Shown: positions 1-7,268, counted from the stretch's first letter. The stretch is DNA of 49,442 nucleotides from Clostridia bacterium (GCA_017468425.1 JAFUIO010000015.1:1-49442), one strand, 5' to 3'. Program-made: numbers and translations. The notes: generated by a model from the letters alone, not told the origin.

Positions 1-110
1 ATGAGGGTAAACACTACAACGTCGCTATTTCTCACGTTGCCAAAAAGCTTGTTCGTATCATTTTTCACTTGCTTTCTAAAAATATTGATTTTCACAAAAA
101 TTTCGCTTGA
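1..110 (+). CDS. IS110-family transposase, C-terminal end only (partial)
   Basis: Reading from base 3 gives 35 codons ending in TGA at 108-110. The start lies outside the window. The peptide begins EGKHYNVAISHVAKKLVRII and continues with a leucine-rich helix. This GK-H-N-VA-HVA-KL pattern is the usual end of IS110/IS116/IS902 (Transposase_20) proteins, whose C-terminal domain carries the serine used with a DEDD N-terminal domain to recombine DNA. Too little is present to tell whether the element is intact. Some IS110 relatives carry a noncoding bridge RNA beside the transposase gene; the right end of this element would fall within about 111-190. The identification rests on this short motif only. 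Confidence 0.7.
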   Translation, partial: EGKHYNVAISHVAKKLVRIIFHLLSKNIDFHKNFA

Positions 111-150
111 CTTAACATAGTTGGTCTACGATATAACCATAGATATACAG

Positions 151-298
151 ATAAATTATAATTCGTATGTCTATTTTAATATTATTCCGTAGGGGTCGAT
201 GCCCACATCGACCCGAAAAATCTCTTGTAATCTGAAGCGGGACGATGTGGGCATCGTCCCCTACAATGAAGGAATTAATAATCATATAAATTATAATT
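151..298. repeat. 13-bp direct repeat bracketing a double hairpin
   Basis: ATAAATTATAATT occurs at 151-163 and again, identical and in the same orientation, at 286-298. The two copies bracket the inverted-repeat pair at 189-264. They could be a target-site duplication left by a small non-autonomous element, but the sequence is very AT-rich and partly palindromic, so chance or a shared local bias is possible. Confidence 0.4.
189..264. repeat. Inverted pair of 27-nt arms, each a perfect hairpin
   Basis: The arms 189-215 and 238-264 are inverted copies with two differences and a 22-nt spacer. Each arm also folds on itself: stem 193-201 with 206-214 (GGGTCGATG/CATCGACCC) and stem 239-247 with 252-260 (GGGACGATG/CATCGTCCC), each with a 4-nt loop. 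The two differences between the arms are compensatory: a T-A pair in one hairpin is an A-T pair in the other. The GC-rich block stands out from its AT-rich surroundings and looks like a dispersed REP/MITE-type repeat. No gene lies between base 111 and base 353; nothing else is recognised there. Confidence 0.7.
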
Positions 299-353
299 TA
301 ATATAATACCTGAAAAAAGTATAGCACAATACGAAAAGAAAAACAATTAATTT

Positions 354-530
354 TCATTCTTGTGTTATGAGAAGCAAAAACATTGCAATTATTATAAAAA
401 TCCGTCCTGTAATTCTGAAAAATGCAAGTAAAAAAGGAGTTGCAGAATATGAAGCAATTTCAGTTATGGCTCCCACAACTATGAGCGTGATTGCAAGTGC
501 TTTCAGTATGTCCTTGTTTTTATGGTTCAT
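354..530 (-). CDS. Small two-helix membrane protein (58 aa), function unknown
   Basis: ATG at 530 is preceded by an AAAGGAG ribosome site about 8 nt upstream on the minus strand. The product begins MNHKNKDILK and has two hydrophobic stretches, at about residues 11-36 and 42-56, separated by a short basic turn (FRITGR). It therefore probably sits in the membrane as a hairpin. No family is recognised. It lies just downstream of a terminator-like hairpin (545-590) and a 28-codon ORF, and may be expressed by read-through from the promoter at 726-754. The opposite-strand reading frame over the same bases has no ribosome site and I treat it as a shadow. Confidence 0.55.
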   Translation of the reverse strand: MNHKNKDILKALAITLIVVGAITEIASYSATPFLLAFFRITGRIFIIIAMFLLLITQE

Positions 531-544
531 TATATATTCTCCTT

Positions 545-590
545 TCTCGAAAAAATAAAAAAGACATCTCCTTTGCGGAAGATGTCTGAA
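545..590 (-). terminator. Intrinsic terminator between the 28-aa and 58-aa ORFs
   Basis: The stem pairs 562-569 with 580-587 (AGACATCT/AGATGTCT). On the minus strand it is followed by a T-rich run (complement of 548-561). It ends the short transcript that starts at the 726-754 promoter, unless read-through supplies the 58-aa gene. Confidence 0.65.
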
Positions 591-609
591 AGCAGGTAAA
601 ACTATTCTG

Positions 610-696
610 TCAACTTATCAGGAAAGAAAAAATGACATCCCGGGCATAACCATATAATAAAATATGAGAGTATTTGACAGTGTTTCTTTTCATCAT
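610..696 (-). CDS. Short ORF (28 aa) behind a strong promoter; leader or decayed gene
   Basis: ATG at 696 (a second ATG follows directly) sits a few bases after AGGAAGG on the minus strand. The product starts MMKRNTVKYSHILLYGYARD and ends at TGA 610-612. It lies between a near-consensus promoter and a terminator, so the unit is probably transcribed. The +1 frame over the second half reads MVMPGMSFFLS, which resembles the first membrane segment of LplB-type sugar ABC permeases. The ORF could therefore be the frameshifted and truncated start of such a gene rather than a functional peptide. Both options are inference. Confidence 0.35.
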   Translation of the reverse strand: MMKRNTVKYSHILLYGYARDVIFSFLIS

Positions 697-725
697 TTTT
701 TCGCCTTCCTTTCTATATTTTTTAC

Positions 726-754
726 ATTGTATTTATATAAGGTGATTTTGTCAA
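726..754 (-). promoter_or_regulatory. Sigma-A-type promoter for the 28-aa ORF
   Basis: On the minus strand: TTGACA (749-754), 17-nt spacer, TACAAT (726-731). Perfect -35 and five of six in the -10. Confidence 0.7.
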
Positions 755-803
755 CGCTTTTTCTTCTGCTGTGCAAAAGTGTTATTTTTAAATGCAAAAG
801 TGT

Positions 804-845
804 AAAAAACACCTGACAGATTTTTAAACCTGTCAGGTGTTTAAT
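804..845 (-). terminator. Intrinsic terminator of the beta-propeller-like gene
   Basis: A perfect 12-bp stem pairs 808-819 with 830-841 (AACACCTGACAG/CTGTCAGGTGTT) around a 10-nt loop, with a T run on the minus strand. It starts 17 bases past the stop of the upstream minus-strand gene. Confidence 0.85.
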
Positions 846-857
846 GTTATTTAATGA

Positions 858-2450
858 TTATTTTGCAGGAGTGTCTTCAATTGAGATAAGACCGTTGAAT
901 ACACCTACATAAGCGTGACCGTTGGGGCCGATTGTGATGGGACCGTAAGAGTTGTTCCAGTTTCTGCCGCAACCTGTGAATACTTTGTAGAGAGTTTCAC
1001 CTGTTCTGAAATCAACTGCTGTGAAGTACCATGCAACTGCATTCTTGGGAATATCATCATTCTTAACTCTTGTGTAGAGATAGAGAATACCGTTTTCTGT
1101 TGACATCTTGGGAACAACTGTTGCAGAAGCTTCGTTACTGTGCCATGCAAGTTCAAGCTTTGTGCAGTCATAGTTCATATCAAGTCTTGTAACGCCGGGT
1201 TCACTTGTGGGGTCTGTTACAAGGAAGCCTGCACCTGAATCTGAATAGTTGTTTTCAATGATGAATGAGCGGCCGTAAGCAACGATTGAGTTTTCACTTA
1301 CTGATTTGCCGGGAGTGAAGAGCGGATACTGGTCAACAACTTCACCTGTTGTACGGTCATAAACCACGATGTTAACCTGGCTGTCAGCGTTATCTGTGAT
1401 AGCACAGAGTTTTCTTACACCAATCTGTTTTGCACCTTCGCCTTCTTTATCGTATACGGGCACGTCAAGAAGTGTGGGTGTTGTACCTGAACCCTGGTTG
1501 ATAGCACCGGGTTTAAGAGTTGTACCTCTGTCGTAAGGAGTTCTCCATGTGTATGTGGGGAGTTTGTCTTCGCCGATTTCGAAACGATACATAGCTCTGT
1601 CAGAAACGATATAGATACCGTCTTCGCAGATAGCAAATGTGTTCTGGATTTCTTCGTTTTCATTTTTCAAGCCGGTAAGATCTTTAATGTTTAAAACGTG
1701 AACTTTTTCTGTTTCAGCATCGATGTAACCAACTTCACCGGGACGAGTAAGGAACCAGATGTTGCCTTCATAGTCAGGCATTGCGTCTGTAAGGTGAGAA
1801 CCTTCAGGAAGGTAAGAGTCAACATCGTATTCTTTTTCGATTTTCCATTCAGGCTTGCCTGATGATTCATCAATGTAGTAAATCTGAATAATGTTGTCAG
1901 AGTTACCGATGATGGGTCTGTCGCCGGGGAGAAGGTGGCAATAAGCACCGCCGGATGTGTCAGATGAAATTGCGCTGAAGTTGAAAGTTTTGATAGCTTC
2001 AACTGTTGAAGGACGCTGGGGAAGTCTTGTTTCAGCGAGAATTTCAAGTGTGTCAGCATCGATAAGAAGAAGGCGGAAGCCAACAACGTTACCGCTGATG
2101 CACATGATTCTGCCCTGTGAGTCGAACATGAGAGTTGCAACAAGGCCGCCGAAAACGTTCATTGAACGTGATTTAACAACGGGGTTGATGCCGAGAGGTC
2201 CCATGTAATCGTATGTGTCTGTGTTGTAACCGTTACCGTGCATACCGTTTGTTCCTTCGGGAGCAAGGTAAGGATGCTGAGGAATAGGAAGGTTGCCTTC
2301 ATCCTCAAGGGGATTAGCTACTGCTGCTTCGCCATAAAATGCGGGACATTTTTTAGCTGCCAAAGGCTGTCCGATTGCACCGCCGGGGCTCAAAAACAGC
2401 ATAAGGAATGCTGAAAGGGCGGTAAGGATTTTCATAAAGATTGGATTCAT
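858..2450 (-). CDS. Secreted beta-propeller-like protein, function unknown (530 aa)
   Basis: The N-terminus has a basic start and hydrophobic core (about residues 6-25) typical of a signal peptide. The mature part has recurrent short beta-strand units with YxID.., LLLIDADTLEI, VGYIDAETEKV, VVYDRTTGEVV, YFTAVDFRTGETL, and glycine-aspartate turns. This is the look of a WD/PQQ-like propeller of about seven blades. There are no catalytic residues I can assign and no anchor at the C-terminus, so it may be released or held by partners. ATG 2450 is 7 nt after GGAG. It is a single-gene unit with its own promoter (2501-2528) and terminator (804-845). PQQ dependence is unlikely because the classic tryptophan docking motifs are absent. 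Confidence 0.75.
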   Translation of the reverse strand: MNPIFMKILTALSAFLMLFLSPGGAIGQPLAAKKCPAFYGEAAVANPLEDEGNLPIPQHPYLAPEGTNGMHGNGYNTDTYDYMGPLGINPVVKSRSMNVFGGLVATLMFDSQGRIMCISGNVVGFRLLLIDADTLEILAETRLPQRPSTVEAIKTFNFSAISSDTSGGAYCHLLPGDRPIIGNSDNIIQIYYIDESSGKPEWKIEKEYDVDSYLPEGSHLTDAMPDYEGNIWFLTRPGEVGYIDAETEKVHVLNIKDLTGLKNENEEIQNTFAICEDGIYIVSDRAMYRFEIGEDKLPTYTWRTPYDRGTTLKPGAINQGSGTTPTLLDVPVYDKEGEGAKQIGVRKLCAITDNADSQVNIVVYDRTTGEVVDQYPLFTPGKSVSENSIVAYGRSFIIENNYSDSGAGFLVTDPTSEPGVTRLDMNYDCTKLELAWHSNEASATVVPKMSTENGILYLYTRVKNDDIPKNAVAWYFTAVDFRTGETLYKVFTGCGRNWNNSYGPITIGPNGHAYVGVFNGLISIEDTPAK

Positions 2451-2500
2451 AGTTTTTCTCCTTTACTTTCTTTAATACTTTTTAATAAATGTATCAATTA

Positions 2501-2528
2501 ATTATACCATATTTTTGCAAAAAATCAA
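2501..2528 (-). promoter_or_regulatory. Promoter of the beta-propeller-like gene
   Basis: Minus strand: TTGATT (2523-2528), 16-nt spacer, TATAAT (2501-2506). Perfect -10; -35 four of six. Confidence 0.6.
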
Positions 2529-2537
2529 CGAGGATAT

Positions 2538-2574
2538 AAAAAACACCTGTAGAAAAACTACAGGTGTTTTTGTG
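2538..2574 (-). terminator. Terminator of the PHP-domain gene
   Basis: A perfect 13-bp stem pairs 2540-2552 with 2558-2570 (AAAACACCTGTAG/CTACAGGTGTTTT) around a 5-nt loop, with U runs on both strands. It insulates the PHP gene from the downstream gene. Confidence 0.85.
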
Positions 2575-2614
2575 GGTTTTAATGAAAATTATGAACTAAA
2601 TATTAATATATAAA

Positions 2615-4120
2615 TTATCCGAAGATGTTTACTATAAGTTTAACGGGAAGAATTGCAGCAAGGAATCTTACAAGATTGTCGCAGATTGCTGATGCAATAA
2701 TACCCCAGTCAAAGTAATCGCCGAAATCTCCGCCTGTGGGAACACCGTCATAATCAAGTGCAAAGGGCTGTGTATACATAACGCCGCCTGTGCCGTAAGC
2801 TTCTGCACGGACATAGTTTCTGATTTCATCTGAATAATCATCAAGGTCGATTGTGTTACCTACATGGATAACTTTTCCGTCTGCAATCCAATGAACAACA
2901 AGTGCGTTTTCAGCTTCAAGAGTGATTGTATCTTCTGCTTCATTTACTGTTACGTTTGTGAAGAGCGGACGTGCTGCTCCTTCGGGAGCTTCGTATTTGT
3001 TTCCTTCACCGCCGTTTGCCATATCTTCAGCACTGCTTGTTACGAGTGCATCAAGGGTTGCATAGAAAGCCTGAGCTTCTTCTGTATTGATGTTTTTGAG
3101 TTCGTCGCGGAGAGTTGCAAGTTCATCGTAGTTGCCTACATATTTACTTGCTGCGAAGAAACCGCCTTCTTCCATATTCTTTTTAAGTGTAGCAGATGTA
3201 AGCTCGGGCATATAATGCATTGTGTAACCTGAATCAACAATGTTAAGGTTGTGTGCGTCAGATGTTGCAATAGCAAAAACGTTTCTGCTTATGGGGAGAA
3301 GGTCCTGAAGCATAATGTCCCAGAGCTTTCTGTCAAAACGTGTTCTGCCGTCACCTTTACTGTTGATATCAATACCGATACAGGAATCATAGTTGATAAG
3401 AAGATGCTCAAATTTTCTGATTTTGTAGTTGTACATAATATCATCTTTATTATAAGCATCAGCTGTGTAGATTTCATCTCTTGCGTTTGTGTATTCACCG
3501 GGATGGTTGATAACGCTTAATCCGCCAAGCTCGTCAATTGCTTTGATAACATCTTCATAGTAGCTTGTGCCGCCGAGTCTGCCGTGACCGTAGTCAACAA
3601 ACCATGTGTTGATGTGAGCGTTGTTGAAAGATGTGCCGTTCTGCTCGTTACCGAAAGGAACAGCCATCATCTGCTGGCCGCCATCTTGTGTATAATACTG
3701 ATCACCTTTTTCAGAAGTTGTAACAGTATAAGTTTTTCCGTTGGCTGCAGTGCCTGATTCGGAAAGTGCAGTGCTGTCAACAAAACCGTTTTTAACAAGG
3801 CTGAAAAGTTTCATAACTTCAACGTGCTGAGGTTCTGTATAGCTGTAGAAAGTGGAACTGTGGTCTGTGATAGCATAAATATCAAAACCGAGCTCATAGT
3901 GTCTTTCTGCCATTTCAGGAAGGGTGTTGTTGCCGTCACTGAAAGTTGTGTGAGAATGAAGGTCAGCTTTGTAAACGTTGTCTGTTTCAAAGTTTACATT
4001 CTGATAAGGGTTTTCAATTGTGTAGTCAACGTCTGCTGAATCTGCAGCTAAAGTCATCGGTGCGATGGAAAGAACCATAAGCACACTTAAAATAACTGCA
4101 AGCGTTTTTTTGAATTTCAT
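2615..4120 (-). CDS. Secreted PHP-domain phosphoesterase-like protein
   Basis: I place the start at ATG 4120 because AAGGAGG (4129-4135) precedes it by 8 nt. The in-frame ATG 24 bases upstream overlaps that site. The product is 501 aa: signal peptide (MKFKKTLAVILSVLMVL, cleaved near the ALA-A motif at about residue 25), then a PHP metallo-phosphoesterase domain. Metal-ligand motifs are visible: DLHSHTTFSDG (H55, H57), AITDHSS, and TSDAHNL further on. PHP proteins hydrolyse phosphoesters with a multi-metal centre; the substrate here is unknown. The last about 35 residues (DWGIIASAIC..FLAAILPVKLIVNIFG) form an amphipathic or hydrophobic tail that could hold the protein at the membrane. It has its own promoter and terminator. 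Confidence 0.85.
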   Translation of the reverse strand: MKFKKTLAVILSVLMVLSIAPMTLAADSADVDYTIENPYQNVNFETDNVYKADLHSHTTFSDGNNTLPEMAERHYELGFDIYAITDHSSTFYSYTEPQHVEVMKLFSLVKNGFVDSTALSESGTAANGKTYTVTTSEKGDQYYTQDGGQQMMAVPFGNEQNGTSFNNAHINTWFVDYGHGRLGGTSYYEDVIKAIDELGGLSVINHPGEYTNARDEIYTADAYNKDDIMYNYKIRKFEHLLINYDSCIGIDINSKGDGRTRFDRKLWDIMLQDLLPISRNVFAIATSDAHNLNIVDSGYTMHYMPELTSATLKKNMEEGGFFAASKYVGNYDELATLRDELKNINTEEAQAFYATLDALVTSSAEDMANGGEGNKYEAPEGAARPLFTNVTVNEAEDTITLEAENALVVHWIADGKVIHVGNTIDLDDYSDEIRNYVRAEAYGTGGVMYTQPFALDYDGVPTGGDFGDYFDWGIIASAICDNLVRFLAAILPVKLIVNIFG

Positions 4121-4157
4121 TATATATTCCTCCTTCGGGAACAAAATTTATGTAAAC

Positions 4158-4186
4158 ATATTATCATATTTTTCAAAATCCGTCAA
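4158..4186 (-). promoter_or_regulatory. Promoter of the PHP-domain gene
   Basis: Minus strand: TTGACG (4181-4186), 17-nt spacer, TAATAT (4158-4163). The -35 overlaps the stop codon of the upstream hydrolase gene (CATTGACG). Confidence 0.6.
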
Positions 4187-4917
4187 TGAAAATCGCAAAT
4201 TTTGTTCAGAATGCTATCAACTGTAACTGAGGGGTTTTCAAGACCGTGAGGGTGGTGGTTGCAACCTCTTTTGATGAAAATATCAATAGGAAGTGATGCT
4301 TCTCTGTAAGCTTTTTCAATAAGAATTCCGTTTTCAACATAAGGTACAACTGTATCGCTGTCACCTGCAACCATAACAACGGGAATTCTGTTTTCAATAA
4401 GGTCAGGAATTTTATCCTGCGGAGTTTCTCTGTAACAGATAAGTTCAGAAATACTTTTCATATCAAGGGCAGTAAGGATTTCTGTGAAATTTTCGTCATC
4501 AATTCTTTCGCCTATACCGAAACCGCAAGGACAACTCATATAATTCAAAACAGGTGCATCAATGTAAAGGCAGGAGATAAGTTCAGGATATTTTGCTGCA
4601 AATTTAATTGCAATAAGACCGCCGCAACTCATTCCTACAGGAATGCACTTTTTATGTAAACCGTATTTTTCGCTGACAAAATTTACAAAGCGGGCTTTTC
4701 TGTCCAGATCTCTGTCGGTGCCCCAACGGTTATCGTTTTCAATGAATGCCACAAAAAAGCCTCTGTTTAAAAATTCAATTTCAGTTTCGGGAAAAGCATC
4801 ACGGTATTCTGTTTTCAGCACAAATACAGGATTGTAATTTTTGATTTCAGGTTTAACAACACTTGCTTTGTGTCCCTCAAAAATAAATTCGTCTGTTTCA
4901 AAATTGTTCCAGAGCAT
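4183..4917 (-). CDS. Alpha/beta-hydrolase (244 aa), substrate unknown
   Basis: A single-domain alpha/beta-hydrolase without a signal peptide, so cytoplasmic. The nucleophile elbow is VGMSCGG with Ser97. A probable catalytic Asp lies in AGDSDTVVPY (D188) and the His in GCNHHPHG (H221-H224). The pattern recalls prolyl-oligopeptidase or dienelactone-hydrolase type esterases. The size (244 aa) fits carboxylesterases or acyl-sugar esterases. The extra motif CPCGFG at 129-134 lies near the lid. ATG 4917 follows GAGGTG. It precedes the secreted PHP gene, but a separate promoter sits at that junction, so co-transcription is not required. Confidence 0.8.
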   Translation of the reverse strand: MLWNNFETDEFIFEGHKASVVKPEIKNYNPVFVLKTEYRDAFPETEIEFLNRGFFVAFIENDNRWGTDRDLDRKARFVNFVSEKYGLHKKCIPVGMSCGGLIAIKFAAKYPELISCLYIDAPVLNYMSCPCGFGIGERIDDENFTEILTALDMKSISELICYRETPQDKIPDLIENRIPVVMVAGDSDTVVPYVENGILIEKAYREASLPIDIFIKRGCNHHPHGLENPSVTVDSILNKICDFH

Positions 4918-4941
4918 AAATTCACCTCGTATTTTTTTCTT

Positions 4942-4970
4942 ATTGTAGCATAATTAGTTAATAAAAGCAA
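4942..4970 (-). promoter_or_regulatory. Promoter of the alpha/beta-hydrolase gene
   Basis: Minus strand: TTGCTT (4965-4970), 17-nt spacer, TACAAT (4942-4947). It overlaps the end of the HTH remnant on the other strand. Confidence 0.5.
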
Positions 4971-5040
4971 AACTCTTGATGCACTTTGTTACGCTCTTGA
5001 TTGTGATGTAAGCGATATAATTGAATTTGTGAAAGAATAA
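4954..5040 (+). pseudogene. Remnant of a Cro/XRE-type HTH regulator (C-terminal piece)
   Basis: One plus-strand frame, preceded by stop TAA at 4951-4953, reads LVNKSKTLDALCYALDCDVS, then DIIEFVKE and TAA (5038-5040). The string KTLDALCYALDCDVSDIIEF is the signature last helix of small Cro/XRE regulators (compare ..LxxICxALDCxxxDIIEY). There is no start codon or N-terminal HTH, so only about 28 codons of a once about 65-75-residue protein survive. A strong hairpin terminator (5039-5074) follows the stop directly, as expected for the 3' end of a real gene. This part of the spacer is therefore fossil coding sequence. Confidence 0.6.
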
Positions 5041-5074
5041 ACCGTCTGATTTTGTAGTAAGAATCAGACGGTTT
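5039..5074. terminator. Hairpin terminator shared by rubrerythrin and the HTH remnant
   Basis: A perfect 13-bp stem pairs 5039-5051 with 5062-5074 (AAACCGTCTGATT/AATCAGACGGTTT) around a 10-nt loop. It lies 47 bases after the rubrerythrin stop on the minus strand and immediately after the stop of the HTH remnant on the plus strand. The T tract is short on both strands. Confidence 0.7.
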
Positions 5075-5121
5075 CAGTTTATTTGCAGATATTTAATTTT
5101 GCATAGATTTATTTAACCGAA

Positions 5122-5664
5122 TTAATAGTTCTCTGCTTTGATTTCGAAATATGCTTTGGGATGTGCACAAACGGGGCAGAGTTCGGGAGCAGCTTTGCCG
5201 ACAACGATGTGTCCGCAGTTACGGCATTTCCAGATAGCGTCGCCGTCTTTTGAGAATACGATGCCTTCTTTGATGTTTGCAAGGAGTTTAAGGTAACGTT
5301 CTTCGTGTTCTTTTTCGATTTTTGCTACCATTTCAAAGAGAGCAGCGATTTCGTCGAAGCCCTCTTCTTTTGCTTCTTTAGCAAAACCTGCATACATATC
5401 TGTCCATTCGTAGTTTTCGCCTGCAGCAGCGTCTTCAAGGTTTTCCATTGTTGAGGGAACTGCACCGCCGTGGAGAAGCTTGAACCAGATTTTTGCGTGT
5501 TCTTTTTCGTTTTCAGCAGTTTCAAGGAAAAGTGCTGCGATTTGTTCGTAGCCGTCTTTCTTTGCTTTGCTTGCGTAGTAAGTGTATTTGTTTCTTGCCT
5601 GTGATTCACCGGCAAAAGCAGCCATAAGGTTGGCTTCTGTTCTTGTACCTTTAAGTTCTTTCAT
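5122..5664 (-). CDS. rbr: Rubrerythrin
   Basis: A 180-aa non-haem iron peroxidase that reduces hydrogen peroxide in anaerobes, taking electrons from NAD(P)H via rubredoxin-type carriers; cytoplasmic. The N-terminal four-helix ferritin-like domain (about 1-140) carries the diiron ligands, visible as [24 protein letters not shown] and [13 protein letters not shown]. The C-terminal rubredoxin-like domain has [10 protein letters not shown] and [12 protein letters not shown], supplying the four cysteines of an Fe(SCys)4 centre. The length fits the family (about 180-195). ATG 5664 follows AGGAGG. A dyad in the promoter spacer (5698-5716) suggests repression by an oxidative-stress or redox regulator. 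Confidence 0.96.
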   Translation of the reverse strand: MKELKGTRTEANLMAAFAGESQARNKYTYYASKAKKDGYEQIAALFLETAENEKEHAKIWFKLLHGGAVPSTMENLEDAAAGENYEWTDMYAGFAKEAKEEGFDEIAALFEMVAKIEKEHEERYLKLLANIKEGIVFSKDGDAIWKCRNCGHIVVGKAAPELCPVCAHPKAYFEIKAENY

Positions 5665-5688
5665 TGTGGATTCCTCCTGTTTCTTTTT

Positions 5689-5716
5689 ATTATATTATTC
5701 CCACACAGTGTGAGAA
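5689..5716 (-). promoter_or_regulatory. rbr promoter -10 with a dyad operator in the spacer
   Basis: Minus strand -10 TATAAT is at 5689-5694. Immediately upstream, 5698-5716 is a 19-bp near-palindrome, TTCCCACACAGTGTGAGAA, centred on 5707 and starting next to the tadA stop codon. No good -35 hexamer is visible at the right distance, as is common for regulated promoters. The dyad could be a repressor site or the stem of a weak tadA terminator. It does not match the PerR or Rex box consensus. Confidence 0.45.
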
Positions 5717-6172
5717 TTATTTCCTGTTACGTAATTTTTTAAAAAATGAAGTGAGAATTTCACTGCATTCATCTTTCATAACACCGATTACAATTTCAGG
5801 CTTATGGTTGTAAGGTAAATCAAAAAGATTCACAACACTTCCTGCAGAGCCTGCCTTTTTATCGTCGGCGCCGTAAACGAGCCTCCTGATTCTTGAATTG
5901 ATTATTGCACCCGTACACATAGGGCAAGGCTCTAATGTGACATAAAGGTCACATTTCCACAATCTCCAGCCGCCAAGTGTTTTGCAGGCTTCGTTTATAG
6001 CTTCGATTTCTGCGTGTGCAAGTGCGTTTTTGTCTTTTTCCCTGCGGTTTCTGCCGCGTCCGACAATTTCACCGTCACAGACAACAATTGCTCCGACAGG
6101 TACTTCGCCTTCTTCTGCTGCAAGGTCAGCCAGAAGAAGAGCTTCTTTCATATAAAAAATATCGTCTTTCAT
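5717..6172 (-). CDS. tadA: tRNA-specific adenosine-34 deaminase
   Basis: Converts A34 to inosine in the wobble position of tRNA-Arg(ACG). Zinc deaminase motifs are clear: HAEIEAI (H53, E55) and PCPMCTGAI (C83, C86). I start at ATG 6172 (151 aa), which overlaps the stop of the upstream CPBP gene as ATGA. A longer frame starts 33 bases further upstream but would add a tail (MDAYLHIICTD) not usual in the family and lies inside the upstream gene. The catalytic region GEVPVGAIVV at 22-31 is standard. Translational coupling with the CPBP protease gene is likely. Confidence 0.95.
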   Translation of the reverse strand: MKDDIFYMKEALLLADLAAEEGEVPVGAIVVCDGEIVGRGRNRREKDKNALAHAEIEAINEACKTLGGWRLWKCDLYVTLEPCPMCTGAIINSRIRRLVYGADDKKAGSAGSVVNLFDLPYNHKPEIVIGVMKDECSEILTSFFKKLRNRK

Positions 6173-7176
6173 ATCTGTACAAATAATGTGTAAATAAGCA
6201 TCCACACAATAGAAATAATCATGGGTATGGTAAGCAGGAATGATTTTAATTTATCCTTTGCAGACGGGAACACAGGAGCTTTTGCAAGCTTAAGTCTGTT
6301 ACTGCTCATAACAAAAGGTACTGAGCAGCCTAAACCGATTACAAATACCGCTGTTAAAAATATGGGATATATTTTTTCGAAAAGTGCGGGGTCTGTTTCG
6401 TTGACTACATTGAAAATAACATATATTCCGTTGTTGAGAGAGTGGACTATAACTGCAGTCCAGACTGATTTTGTTGCAATAGTGATATAGCCGAAAACGA
6501 CACCTGCTATAAAAGCAAATATTCCCTGTACCGCATTTCTGTGCATAAGCCCGAAAACAAGCGCAGTCATAATAATTGCGAATCTGTCACCATATTTTCT
6601 CAGAGCCTGCATAGTAACTGCACGCATAGCGAATTCTTCCACTGCGGCAGGAAGTATTGCAGTTGACAATATGAAAAGCAAAAGGGGAGCACCTGAAGTG
6701 GGGATAGAAATTTCTGCAGTCGTTGTGAGTGTTATACCTAAATTTTCAAAGAAAGCAGAAATCCAGGTGGAAATAAAGTCTCCGCAGAAGCAAAGCATCA
6801 GTCCGAAACCTATTGCCGCAAAAAATACTCCCGGCGATTGTGGCTTTTCAAAGGATGATTCTATCAATAACCTGTTGTCTTTCTTTTCTGTCTTATAAAG
6901 TAAGAAGAAAGGGAGAAAAAGGAAAATTACAGAATAAAGGAGTTCAACAGCAAACTGAAAAGCAGAATTATTAAGGTATAAATCATACGTGCCGGAAAGA
7001 TTAAGCATTAAACCTAAAATATACGGTGCTGAAAGAAAAACAAGAATACATACACCTATGCGTATGCTCAGCCTTTTCAAGTCAGCTTTTGCTTTATGTG
7101 TTATTTCATAGAAATTGAAATAAGGCATACCGTTGTTGAAATTATACGGATCTGAATTGTAAAAATTATTCTGCAA
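6169..7176 (-). CDS. CPBP-family intramembrane metalloprotease (CAAX-protease-like)
   Basis: A 335-aa polytopic membrane protein with about eight hydrophobic segments. The Abi/CAAX-protease motifs are present: EExxxR in PAAVEEFAMRA (about residue 180) and FGLMHRNAVQG, with the His of the second motif (about 209-219). Eukaryotic Rce1 relatives cleave prenylated proteins; bacterial members have varied roles including bacteriocin immunity and signal processing, and no substrate is evident here. The start is TTG 7176, 7 nt after AGGAGG. The N-terminus is asparagine/tyrosine-rich and cytosolic. Its 3' end overlaps tadA by 4 nt. Confidence 0.88.
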   Translation of the reverse strand: MQNNFYNSDPYNFNNGMPYFNFYEITHKAKADLKRLSIRIGVCILVFLSAPYILGLMLNLSGTYDLYLNNSAFQFAVELLYSVIFLFLPFFLLYKTEKKDNRLLIESSFEKPQSPGVFFAAIGFGLMLCFCGDFISTWISAFFENLGITLTTTAEISIPTSGAPLLLFILSTAILPAAVEEFAMRAVTMQALRKYGDRFAIIMTALVFGLMHRNAVQGIFAFIAGVVFGYITIATKSVWTAVIVHSLNNGIYVIFNVVNETDPALFEKIYPIFLTAVFVIGLGCSVPFVMSSNRLKLAKAPVFPSAKDKLKSFLLTIPMIISIVWMLIYTLFVQI

Positions 7177-7206
7177 GGTTTATCCTCCTTCCCGAATATT
7201 ATTATA

Positions 7207-7248
7207 TTGAAAAAACCGCTGAAATTCATAAATGAACACAGCGGTTAA
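7207..7248 (-). terminator. Terminator of the lipoprotein gene
   Basis: Stem 7214-7221 with 7239-7246 (AACCGCTG/CAGCGGTT) plus an inner TTCAT/ATGAA pairing, followed by TTTTTT on the minus strand. Confidence 0.85.
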
Positions 7249-7268
7249 CTTTTATATGTTGCTACAAA

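Noticed and set aside
111..150. Bridge-RNA gene of the IS110-family element
   Set aside because: Only the 3' edge of the element is in view and I cannot define its right end, so any RNA here is unsupported.
189..264. Two-unit CRISPR array
   Set aside because: The two arms are inverted, not direct, repeats; there is one spacer and no cas gene.
367..558. 63-codon open frame on the plus strand
   Set aside because: It lies opposite the 58-aa membrane ORF, has no ribosome site, and its composition is what the antisense of a hydrophobic gene gives.
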